A program made the translations under genes and the position numbers. From Skeletonema tropicum (taxonomy: Eukaryota > Bacillariophyta > Thalassiosirophyceae > Thalassiosirales > Thalassiosiraceae), in the NCBI GenBank assembly GCA_037178625.1, contig CM074139.1:2046001-2110000 (forward strand): 64,000 nucleotides of DNA, written 5' to 3'. The notes beneath the pieces were generated by a model. That model searched no databases. It was not told the DNA's origin and was given only the letters and a program-made list of their open reading frames with translations. Of the stretch, positions 35,280-46,647 are shown in pieces. The first letter of the stretch is position 1. The number at the start of each line of letters is the position of its first letter.

Positions 35280-35545
35280 CAGTAGGAATTTATACTATCT
35301 TATGGAGGAGTACTCTCACTCACAGAAAGGCAAGTAATAACCATGTCATCACGTCCACTTGTACCTACAACAACTAAACGTTCGAAAAGTCGACTGAGAC
35401 TGGGAATGCCAAACTGAAGTCTATCTGAATATACTTATTCCTTGGTTGAACGATTTATATCTATTACTGATGGAGATAACTTGGTAGCGATTTCGTCATT
35501 TTTACCTGGTAAAAATCACTACCAAAAACAGCCTCCGACGATGCG
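35280..35545. mobile_element. Partial relative of the 6.24-kb MITE family
   Basis: Ordered short matches to the element at 6243-6793: accatgtc, ggaatgccaaactgaag, tctgaatatacttattcctt, atttatatctatt, taaaaatcac. The ends are not preserved, so this is a truncated or diverged copy. Confidence 0.45.
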
Positions 35546-35932
35546 CCTCATCAGTTCGAGATGTTGCTTCGGGATTCTTATCATCACGAGAGGAGCACAT
35601 TTTGTTTGCGATGATTCAGATATTCTCTTAGGACAAGGTGGTGCCAATTATCTGGTCCACTACGAGCACGAAACAAGGCCAACGTAATCAGTTGCACAAA
35701 TTGGAAGCAATGACTGCATGGATTAGAGATGGTGTTAGTAAAATGGTGGTGGGTGGTGGAAGGTGGAAGATGGTGATGTTCTTTTTTTTTGAGTTCGCGA
35801 CTGCTGACTGCTAGCTGTGAGTGGCGTGACGATGACGTGGACATATATAAATAGCTCCAGTACCGTTATTTACGAAATGGCATTCAAGCTGTCCCTGATA
35901 AGAAAAGTTATTGTAGCGGAAAGGCTTTGATT

Positions 35933-36693
35933 CAAGGGTAAATAAATAGGGTATGACTCAAATTTTGGCGGGAAATCTCCACCGCGACGACAACACGTAA
36001 AAAAATAAAGAGGATTTACCGTCTCGTGGTCAAACTCAGATGCGAAAGTCAGTGCCGGTCAACAGGTTGATCAGCACCAACCACGCCGCTCAAGGCACGG
36101 CAACCATGATCACCGTTGCCGCCGTTGAAATAGACCAAGTTAATAGCCGTACTATTGTCCGATCGGTGGCTGACGTTATTATAGACTATTATGTTAATGT
36201 TGAAGCTCTCGCCGCAGGCAAATCCGCCGAGGGAAGGCAGCATGGAGGCAATATTAGACGGTGACGTCCGGCGAGCGCCGGCCATTTAATAGGGCTCATC
36301 CAAGGAGCGTTTCTGGTGGATCTACGTACGATAACATCAACATAATAATCCATAGTAACAATCAGCCACCGATAGGCGGATAATATGGCTATTAACTTGG
36401 TCTAATTCAGCGGCGGCAACGTCGACCATGGTTGCCGTTGCTTTGAGCGGTGAATGATCAGTTCGAGCTTTCAATGACGGGAAACGATGAAGCAAGCGAG
36501 ACTCAACCATAGGTAATCAAACGTCGTATCGGCACTGTTACTTAGGGAAATTGTGTGTGTTCGGTGGACAACGGTGGACAGTAATAGGTACAACGTAGGA
36601 ATACGTAGAAATGGCCTCGTGTCACAGTTTGAGTTTGACCACGAGACGGTAAGCGTCACACTCTTTGTGACATACCCTATTTATTTACCCTTG
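35933..36693. mobile_element. 761-bp foldback element
   Basis: Ends caagggtaaataaatagggt and its inverse. Beyond the ends, most of each arm pairs with the other: taccgtctcgtggtcaaact (36020s) with its inverse near 36640, and ggcaaccatg / tagaccaagttaatagcc (36100s) with inverses near 36380-36440. Only a central loop of about 100 bp (36200-36300) is unpaired. Arms carry small indels. A transcript would form a long hairpin. Confidence 0.75.
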
Positions 36694-37073
36694 CTTTGAT
36701 TTAGATTGAGCAATTCGTTGAGTTGTTGTTGTTGTGAGCTATTGTAGGTACTTCTATTTATCTTGTATCTATGTACTTTGAGTGTATGTAGATGATAGTG
36801 TTGTCATTGATGAAAGGAACTGCTGTTGGTATTATCAATACATGCATATCTGACAGAGCGATTTTTCATCTATCCTCGTGATGTGTCTGCTGGTCGGCTG
36901 AGGAAAGCAATTACATTCTCCTCTTACAGAATGCTAAATAATCTTTTAAAGTAGTCGCTGGCGACACCAGCGGCGCTGATCCGTCATCATCGACCGCCTC
37001 GGTGAACGGCTCAGCTGATGGAGGCTCAATCTCTCCTAGGCCAACCTCTCCCTCTGACAGCATCAACAATAGT

Positions 37074-40000
37074 ATGGATTTCAGCAATACCATCGGCGGA
37101 TGGATGAGCGGCATTCAGGAGTCTTTCCACAAAAATAACGACAAGACGACATCAGTCGGGCGGTGAAAGGCAATCTACACGGCGGGGGGCACGGGCATTT
37201 TACTCCGAACCGAATAATCTCAGCAATGCGGGCATCAGCTCATCTCCCTCCATGATGGACAGCAGCGTCATTCAGCACCTCTATCAGGTGGTGGACGATA
37301 AAGAAGCGTACATGAATTACGATCATTACATGAACAACAACTCATCGGCAGCCAAGGGGACCGAAGTGACTGGCAAACGCTCATCATCCAGATCATCATC
37401 TAATAGGAAGCAGCGAGTTGTCTCTCTAAGCGAGGAAGATTTAGTTGATCGGATGCTCTCTCAATTTCCTGAATTTGGCACCAATAGACCCACACCTTTC
37501 ACTACCATTGACGATGACGACATTATTGACAACTATTCTATTGCGGGGGGCACTACCTCTGCTGGTAGTGTGGTCGCGGAGAAGGATATGGGGGACAATG
37601 GTAATCCTACACCCAATCACAATGGAGCAACTGGGGAGGATGATCCACAACTTCTATCACCGAACAGTCGATTCTTTACAGATGATGCTTCAGATATGAT
37701 TGGCAAATTCTTCTTTGGAACTTCAGCTCCTACTGGGCAGTCGCCCGCGGCACGTCATCCCCCACCTACGCCGGGTTCATCATCATCATCATTGTCCACA
37801 ATGACTAGTGCCACCTCGAGTGTGCCATATTCTACCAAGAGTAAACGGGGGATTGACGGTAGATTAACACCCTCGGGTGGGGTTGTCATTGCTGGCCAAA
37901 AGAAGGATTATTCTGAGGGATCAGCAGCACTGCAGCAGCAAGAGGAGATGGGGGATGGTAATATAGCTGTTTTTGTAGAAGGTCATGATGAAAATTATAC
38001 CTCTGTTTGGGATCAAGATGAGATTGATTTGTGGTCAAACAAAAATACTTTTGCTCCTCCCTCTCCAAGTACGAGGTCAGTTCCAGGAACAAAAGTCGAG
38101 CCAAAGGCAATGAATGATCGCAATACGCATAAGATAAATCTTCAAAAGAAACGTCAAAATTGGGATGCTTTAGTTGCACCAAAGTGTTCTCCGACAACTT
38201 CTTTGAACGGTGGTAAAGCCATTGAAAGTGCAACTGGCGATGGACCTGTGAATGATACATCGTTAGCTTTTGGAATGGGTGAGGGGGGATTGCCTTCGTT
38301 GCTACCAATTATCAATGACGACAACATGGCGCGCATGGGACCTCTGACACAGCAACAGCAGTCAATGAAAGTTTCACCCTCCCCCGAAGGTGGAGATGAT
38401 AAGCAAATGGCCAAGCCTAAGGGAGGGGCAGTCGTTGTTGATGATGGGAAGGATCATTGGATGCCCGATAAGCTGGCTCGCCATTGCTATGCGTGTGAGG
38501 CTCCCTTCAACGTGCTTCGAAGAAAACATCATTGTCGAGTTTGCGGTATGATTTTTTGCAGTGCATGTTCGGCATACTTTGTCCAGATATCCGAAGCTTC
38601 CTCTCTGACGGACAGTACGAGTGGTGCCAAGCCAAGAGATGGCAAAAGTGCCGTTGGAACGATGCGTACATGCAAAATGTGTTATGATCATTTATCTGAG
38701 CGTGGTCTTGGCGTCATAATGCGGGGTGTGGAGACAGAAGGTAAAGCCGGTGTGATTGGTGGCAATGAGGAGAAGCATTCTCCTACCACACCTATTGATA
38801 ATGAGGTCGATGTAAAATCTTCCGCCTTGTCGCCCGATATTCTACTACCGTCTGATACTCCTGTGACAAGTTCCGAATTGAGTGAACAATTCGCTGGCTT
38901 CCAGGGAGAAATGTCTGGCGGTGACTTTCATGCTCTCAGCATTACCAAGCAGCGGCTGGATAATGAACGGAGGAAACGAGAAGAGAAAGAGCGTTTTGAA
39001 GCAGAGGAGGCCGCTGCGGTTGCTGCCGCCGAAGAAGAAGCTTTGGCCGCAAAGCAGGAGGCATCATTACGTGGACCGTTACGGCTGAAGTCAAGGTTTG
39101 AGTCAGTGCGGCAACTGAAATGGAAAAGTTCATCCAATTTAAGAGGGGGCGGGAAATCTCAGGGAACTGCAGTGGAACAAAATGCAGTGGAAGCGACTGT
39201 CGAGGACGTCGATGTAGCAGAAGGAATCGAAGCGTCGCGACAGATCCAACCTTCTTCGTCCATAGGAGATGCGCTTGCAGAGAGCACCTCTGGGATAGAG
39301 GAGGCACTATTGAGACCAAACCAAAGCAAGGATACAAAGCTGTCAGCGAAAATTCACCTGGGTATGGTTGCAGCTGATTATCTAGAAAAATTGGGCAGGG
39401 AGCTGCTGCAGACCGATGGCCCGCGTCTTCTAAAGGAAATCAAGGAGGCGTGTACGCAATCAAAATCTGATGAAATTAAGCTCGAAGATTTGTGGCTAGA
39501 TACTCTCATGACATTGGCGACGCGGTGCTGTGCCACGGTCGAACCAGATGTGAAGAATGGCGATTTGCTAGATATCCGACCTTACTGCAAGGTTAAAACA
39601 ATTCCTGGCGGATCCGTATTGGACTCGATTTACATGTCTGGTGTCGTCTTCACCAAAAATCCAACCCACAAACGGATGGCACGAGCTATTCAGAATGCGA
39701 AGATCATGATGTTAAGTGGAGGGATTGAGTATACAAGAACTGAAAATCAGATAGCCTCCCTCGACAATCTTCTAGAACAGGAAGAAAGGTACATGGAAAT
39801 TATTGTATCTAAAATTTTCAAATTGAAACCAGATGTGCTCATCGTCGGCAAATCAGTGTGTAGGAAAGCGCAAGAGCTCTTACTTCGTGCGAATATAGTC
39901 CTCATTCAGTATGTCAAGCCTAGTTGATGTCGCGAATAGCACGCCAGACTGGTGCCACTGTGCTGAGCTCGATTGACCATGTAATGAACTCGACTATTTT

Positions 40001-43000
40001 AGGTCATTGCCGCAGATTTCGTCTTGTTTCATTTCGTGATAATGATGTATGGGCTGACGACGATGTGTGGGAGGCGGGAGAGCCCTCTTCGGATCAGAAA
40101 GTCGTCAGCACGATGCTTCAACAAGTAAAGTTGCCGAATCATGAACGTCAAGCTGCTTTGGCCGCGAAGAAACTTGGCGAAGGTGTCTTAGACGGTATGG
40201 ACGCTGTCAAATTCGGACTTGCAAAGAGAGGTGTTGTAAAAACTTTTTGTATGATCGAAGGTTGCCCGAAGGAATTAGGTTGCACCGTGGTGCTCCGTGG
40301 TGCCTCTCGACCAGCTTTGAAGCAGGTCAAACGCGTCCTCAAGTTTTTGATTAACGCTGCCTACAACATGAAGCTTGAGACCAGTTACCTTCTAGAGAGG
40401 TGTGCAAGGCTTCCTGAATCATACAAAATCCCACCTGTTCCTTGCAGCAGCTCATCACTTTGTGTCGACTTTGGACAACCGCCTAGTGGTAGGAAAGTTA
40501 GACCTTGGAACGGAGGGAAGAGTGATCCTACACAGCGCTCTATTTCTGGCAAAGTTACTCCTTTAGATCATCAAGCTATTCTTATTACGAGCGTGTGGAT
40601 GACAAATAAAACTCAATGCTGTCCCGCTGAAGTGAAAGGAATCTGCTACTATTCGGCACAGGATGTTTCGTTGGGCCAATTTTTGAGGGATTCGTGCTTC
40701 AACTTATCTTTGAAGTGCCAGAATTTGTCATGCAAAAAGTCTGTGATCGACCATTCATTGTCTTTTATCCACAATGATGGACTGATAAACATTACCGTGG
40801 AGAGAATGGACAATCCTATTCCCACCTCAGCTCTGAAGCAGGAGCAAGACGATGTTGATTCTTCAGAGTCCGATGAGCCTATTGCAACATGGACGTATTG
40901 TACTAAGTGTGGTATTGTTGTCACACCCCTAATTTTCTTGAGCAAACAAACTTGGCAATGGAGTTTCGGAAAGTTCCTTGAAGTGTACTTCTACAATAGG
41001 GATGCCCTTATTAATGCTCCTGGGCATCGCTGTGCTTGCGAATTGCAATCGAAAGCTGTTCTCTATTTCGGACAAGGCAACTTGGCGGCTAGATTTACAT
41101 ACGAGAAGCTTTCTCCCTACTCGGTATTTTGTCGTAGGCATCTTCCATTTGATGAGTCATTCCATCATGCGCACTCTTTGCAGGAGATGGAACATATATC
41201 AGTGTCTTCTTCCGACCTCTTTGTAAGGTTTGACAGGCAGATTGAAGCTATCACCCGCGAGACGAGAGACCTCTTTGGCTCTGCTGTGAATAAGCCAGAA
41301 CATCTTCAAGCAGTCCTTTCTGAACTGAATCTAGTCAGCGCAGAGGTCGACAACGCTTCTAAAGTGCTTCAGGAAAAAATATCCACTGTCACAGCAAAAT
41401 ACTCAGACAATTCAGAAGTGGCAAAAACGAGGAGGAGGGAATATAATGAAGCTCTCTTCAATTTTCCATGGTACTCTCGTCGTTACCTCTTCACACTTGC
41501 TTCTGCATGGAATGAAAGGCTGAGTGCAGCTGGCCAAGTTGTTTCTGCAATGAAGAAGATTCAGCACTCAGGAGTATCAAGTCGTGGCGACGCAGCGGTC
41601 CCGGCGATTGGCGATGCTAGCACAGATGATGTTATTGATGGAATGAGGAGAATACGACAGCTGCAAGAAACTTACTCCCGCAATTACAATGTGAAAAATA
41701 TGTCAATGGCTAGAAGTCAGAAGGGAGAAGGGCTATTTGAAGGGAACGTATTACCAGATGGCAGGGCTGCAATTGAAGATGAAGAATATGACAGTGATCC
41801 TGATATTGATTTTGAAGACGACATAGATGCTGATGTGCTTGCCTCTCGGAACAGGATGCAGGGTCCACAAGCGTCTTCTTCGACAAAGCGTTCTTCTCGG
41901 TCAAAGAAGAGTTTGGGCACCAGACAAAGAGCTTCCGATGATTATAACCAGTCCTCTGTCACATCTGATACAAATTATGACACCAGCAGTCAGCTCGAGG
42001 GAAGGAATAAAACAGTGACAGCGGGCGGGGCCGTCAAATCTGCTTTGAACCGGTTTTTTAATCGCGGGGTAAACAGAGAAGATCCTTTCGTTGTCGATTT
42101 AGGTATCATCGGGAAAGGTCGGCCAAGATTGCAGTTAGGTGTAGGTGGTATTGTCGTTCCTGTGTTCGATGACCAACCTAGCACAATTATTGCTCACTCA
42201 TTGGCATCAACAGATTATGACGTGCAATTCCAGCAATTCGTGGCTGCGTCTACATCCGAGTCTCGATCTAAACCCAGTCATGGCACTTCAAGGAAGGAAA
42301 TTGAAAGACGAATGCTGGGTCGAAATAAATCACACATCAAGCACACGTTTCGGGACTTTGATGAAAAGGGTCAGCAGCTATGCAAGTTTGTGTGCACTAC
42401 TTTTTGGTCGTTGCAATTCAATGCTGTTCGTCAAGCTTTTATGAATCCCAATATTTCGACAAGTAGCAAGGAGTCAAGCAATGATGGCATGACCGGCGCA
42501 TCGACACCGCCAACCGGGTTTGATATAGAGAAGAGCTACATTCGTAGTCTAGCAACATCGTTTGCATGGGCTGCAAGTGGTGGCAAGTCTGGAGCAAGCT
42601 TCTCCAGAACATCAGATAACCGATTCGTGATAAAGTGTATCTCTCGAACCGAACTTCAGATGTTTCTTGACTGCGCACCTGCTTATTTTGAATACCTGAG
42701 CAAGGCCTTCTTCCATGGCTTGCCAACCGTGCTGTGCAAAATAGTTGGAGTTTATCAAATTGGTTACCACAACCGTGTCACTGGTAAGAGGACAATGGAG
42801 CAAGTAGCAGGTAAGTCATCTCTCTCTTTGGCTGAGCTTATTATTCTAATCAAATTCTTGCCTAACTGATTTTACCGTCCTCTCAGTCATGCAAAACATC
42901 TTTTTTGGGCGCAAGATCTCAAAAATCTTTGACCTGAAGGGATCGTTGCGAGGTCGTTTCACTCGTCAAGGCAATCTCGATAAGGACCAACACTCACAGC

Positions 43001-43533
43001 GCTCATCTTACCATCGAAGACACACGGGTTCCTCTGATTCCGAGTCGAGTGGCAGTGACGAAGAGGATGGCAACAGCTATTCAGATGCGTCTGATGGGTC
43101 AGAGAAGGACGAAAAAGCCCCTGGCGAGTCTGACAAGGGCGGAAAGGCGAAGGCAGCGTCAATACCAACATTGCTTGATGGCGACTTCTTGGAATTTACT
43201 TCTGGTAGACCATTGCCTCTGACGGACCGAGCTAAGGCTGTGTTCCATATGAGTATATTGAACGACACTCTCTTCTTATCAATCATTAATGTGCTTGATT
43301 ATAGTATTTTGGTGGGCATAGACGAAGAGAAGATGGAATTGGTAGTCGGGATAATTGACTTTATGCGACAATACGATATCTTAAAACAAATGGAACGTGT
43401 GGGTAAGAGTCTTCCCATGGTTGTCGGCTCGGAGGCCCCTACGATCATTCAACCTCCACTATACAAAGCTCGATTCACCAATGCGATGGAAAGGTATTTT
43501 ATGACTGTACCAAACAAGTGGACGACCATTTAA
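37074..43533 (+). CDS. FAB1: FAB1/PIKfyve-type phosphatidylinositol 3-phosphate 5-kinase, two apparent 1-nt frameshifts
   Basis: Makes PI(3,5)P2 from PI3P on endosomal or vacuolar membranes. The FYVE zinc finger (about 400-485 from ATG 37252) has [13 protein letters not shown], paired cysteines and RTCKMC, and binds PI3P. The Cpn60/TCP1-like domain follows ([43 protein letters not shown]). The C-terminal PIP5K kinase domain shows [28 protein letters not shown] and [10 protein letters not shown], with a long Ser/Asp-rich insert after FDLKGS. An intron is 42811-42886; exon 2 is 42887-43533. The frame breaks at 39921-39927, where VKPS meets LMSRIARQ and one T appears to be missing. Coding-like sequence upstream (37074 to 37160, [13 protein letters not shown]) joins through another 1-nt shift near 37161; the true start may lie in an unseen upstream exon. 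Strong domain conservation argues that the shifts are assembly errors rather than gene death. Confidence 0.88.
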
Positions 43534-44049
43534 GATTTTGGTTGGTTGGCGTCTGAGCCGTCTCTGTATTGGGGCGGGGACGATGATTTAGCACTCTAAG
43601 TGGGTTGTCGAGAGCGAGAGACTGTGCTTGAGCTGCTTTTGCTTCTCTTGGTGAAGTACACTTTACTTGACTTTGATTCGCCAAGACGTGGGCGAAGTTT
43701 CCGATCGGCATCCGCTGCCGCTACGGAGGCGAAAACATAAAATGAGAGCAGCAAAGAGTTTAATAAATAAAGTGATTCATTGATTTTTTGTGATGTAAGT
43801 ACAATAGTATTTAACAATTAATCTGCAACCTGCGCCATATTTCCAGAACAACGCGCACATTACCGTACCATGACCTTGGATAAGCAATTCCTACGTTGGA
43901 TGACATTTTGTGCCGAGAATACTAATTCCTATGTTAAAGACTCTCAAATTGAATTTTTGACACGAATGGTTCACCTTCTCAATTCCTATCCACATAAAAA
44001 CTCTTGTGCATCTGCAAGATCCTGGATTTACTAGTATAGTACCTAGGAT
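43534..44049. other. 3' region of FAB1, nothing recognised
   Basis: AT-rich spacer without repeats or ORFs of note. Confidence 0.5.
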
Positions 44050-44150
44050 TATGGTACCTACGTACATTTTGGCGATTGTGGATACTAAACGGATACTGGA
44101 TACTGGATACTGAATGGATACTGGATATTGGATATGTATGTACTAAATCT
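44050..44150. repeat. GGATACT minisatellite, first cluster
   Basis: Repeats of actggatactg / gaatggatactgg with a period of about 7-13 bp. A second cluster lies at 44680-44800. Confidence 0.7.
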
Positions 44151-44245
44151 GGTTACCGAATACTGACACGAACATGCCGAACACATCATGATTGATGGAA
44201 TAGAGGCACATCTCTACTCTCTCTAGAGCTCTCTAGAGAGATAAA

Positions 44246-44503
44246 TAGGGAGGTGCTTACAAGCATAAGCAGGATGACGTTGAGCCAAGTTCACTTCCTC
44301 CGGCGGCTTACCACTCATTTGAGGCAGGAAGACCACGCAGACACTGTTGTCGCCTGAAGGCATTCAACATCCTCGGTGGTCGCTTTCGCCATGGGACAAG
44401 CGTTGAACATCGAATGGAGCTCCACAGGATGGCTGTCGATGCAATTGTTGGAGTTATCCAGTACGATTATGAGAATGGTCACCCTCCTTTTGATGTCTGT
44501 TGA
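44246..44503 (+). pseudogene. C-terminal remnant, transposase-like (tentative)
   Basis: A plus-strand frame encodes HKQDDVEPSSLPPAAYHSFE, then LKAFNILGGRFRHG and QYDYENGHPPFDV, and stops at 44501. The GRFRHG ... YDYENGHPPF pattern recalls the C-terminal region of DDE-type transposase-associated proteins, but I am not certain. No complete gene surrounds it. Confidence 0.3.
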
Positions 44504-44679
44504 TCTTTTGATTTCCAGGTCTTCCAGAGTTGTAGTTGTATCCTCATAAAATTATGAAACGCCTATCGTCCTCAGCCAATCGATTACATTAAATTAAGTT
44601 TGGAACGTTTTCCTTTCACGTCTTGTTGCAAAGTCAACACAACACCATCATGCTCTCTCAAGGAGAGAGATGGATAAGT

Positions 44680-44800
44680 ATTGGCTACTGGATACTGGAT
44701 ATTGGATACTGGATACTGGATACTGAATGGATACTGAATGGATACTGGATAGTGGATACTAATGGATACTAATGGATACTGGATGGATACTGGATTATTC
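44680..44800. repeat. GGATACT minisatellite, second cluster
   Basis: About 15 copies of tggatact-type units with variants aatggatact and atattggat. Followed at 44848-44892 by a 13-bp stem (ctggtaagaccag / ctggtcttaccag) with a 19-nt loop. Confidence 0.75.
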
Positions 44801-45313
44801 GCCAACCTATTCACTACAAAGTCTACATACAGTATCCAGGATCTTGCTGGTAAGACCAGAGGACCTGCTTCTGTGCATCTGGTCTTACCAGATGCACAAA
44901 AGTTAATCACTCATTTATAAAGTTGGAGCGGTTGATCATGAAAGAAGCAAGAACCAAACGTTTGGCTCAATCTGTGCGCAAAGAACGGGAAGAAGATCGT
45001 TCTCTATTGCTGCGTGAAAAAATATCTGCTCAGCTAATTAGTAATGTGCTGAAACAGATGCTGGCCAATGTCAGAGGGCTAAGTAAGGGATATGAAGGTG
45101 ACTGTTCTACAAACTTATTCTTGTGTATGTAGTAGCCTATGTAGTTGTATTGATGACACGACAGATGTTGGAGCATCTACATCTACATCTACCTCTTCAT
45201 GGGCAATTTACCCTTGTACATGGCTGGGCATTGTCGGACGTGGCCGTGACGTCGGATGGATCATCAACTACTTATGACATCGTCGAACGTAGACGAGTTG
45301 CTGAATGTAGACA

Positions 45314-45910
45314 ATTGACCTTTCCACAGTGGGCACGCCCAGTGGGCTATGCAGTCTCATCTACTTTTTCCCCGCTTCTGTGACTACAGATCGATTTTTT
45401 CACAATTTTGTTAGAGATTTTAGTTAGGGAGCAGCTCTCAAGGCGAAAATTAAGTTTCAGGGAAGTGGTTTACATGCTAGCCCCGAGACACTATCCTTTA
45501 GGTGACTATTATGTGAGTGTATACTGTGCTGGGTAGGTGTTGAAAGTGTATATTTTCGTCGAGATATGCATGTGAAGGTGCTCTCTAGCTTGGTACTAGC
45601 TTTGATGGCTGATGGCCGAAGTTTTTTACATAGCAAAAAGCCAGCGTACTCTCACATGCATTTCTCAGCGAGGAATTGGAATTTTCGGCCCGCCAACATA
45701 TGTATAGAGTCGACAATATAGTCGACGAAAGGATGGTACTACTGGAAATGCATACTAATCATCTTCCTGAAACTTAATTTTGGCCATGAGAGCTGCGCTC
45801 TCTAACTGAAATGAAATCTCTAACAAAATTGTGAAAAAATCGATCTGTAGTCACAGAAGCGGGGAAAAAGTGGATGAGAGATGAAAGGGGGCTGCCGTGG
45901 AAAGGTCAAT
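45314..45910. mobile_element. ~600-bp foldback/MITE element with long inverted arms
   Basis: Arms of about 140-155 bp: the left runs from attgacctttccac through tactttttccccgcttctgt and cgattttttcacaattttgt to aattaagtttcag (about 45470). The right arm (45770-45910) is the inverse with few changes. The loop has no ORF of note. Confidence 0.75.
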
Positions 45911-46647
45911 AGCTCATCAGTAGAAGATTAGGGAGAGACTGATTCAAAGATTGGCAATGACGATCAGCAAAAGTCAGAGTACAAGTAAAAAGTACAGAAG
46001 ATCGCGAAGTGGAGGAAAGTATTCCTGTTGTAGTAAATGAAAGTGTTGAATTATGAGGAGATAGCACTATCGAATCACTAGTCTCTAGGTATTGTAAATA
46101 TTTGTTAGTATCAGAAATTTTAATGACGGAGCTCCTTCTGATTCTCCGGCTGTCCTCCAGAGAGTCTTGCTTCGTTGTCAGATTGAGATTGTTTGCATCG
46201 CTGATCACTGCTCCCAGTTATCTTCTCATTCAAAATGATGATAGGGTTGGCAAGCCAGCGAAATAGATCTCCGATGATCTCTTGCATTGAAGTGCAGAAC
46301 TTATTGCAACGAATTCGACCCACATGCTCAACATTCTGTACAATCTGTCCATGGCGTCTCGACGCTAGAGATTGATGCCCATCGGAGTACACGATACTTA
46401 TTTACGAGACAGTGACACTCTGAATGTGGTAATGAACGTCTCGTTGATCCTTCTTCCACACAACCCTCAATCCTATATATGCCTATGCAGTTCTTCTTCT
46501 GCAACGCCACCTCTTCTTCTGGTAGCCTTCATCACATTTAATCACCTCGCTTGACTAAATCTAAAGCAGTACTGAACTTTTTTACATGGATGTAGCTTCC
46601 GACTATTTACTTTTAGGCCATAGTAGGCCCTTTTGTGTCGACTTGGA
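45911..46647. other. Spacer before ATPase copy B 3' flank
   Basis: Overlapping minus-strand frames (45906-46208, 46120-46392, 46328-46510) have no recognised domain. Confidence 0.4.

Noticed and set aside
36040..36264. Plus-strand 74-codon ORF as a gene
   Set aside because: It lies in one arm of the foldback element and the mirror arm has lost the frame; a captured fragment at most.
39900..39930. A tiny intron (gtatgt...ag) explaining the FAB1 frame break
   Set aside because: It would be only 15 nt and its removal does not restore the conserved reading.
44923..45132. 69-codon basic/acidic ORF as a gene
   Set aside because: Charged helix-like sequence but short, no neighbours or motif, set in degraded repeats.
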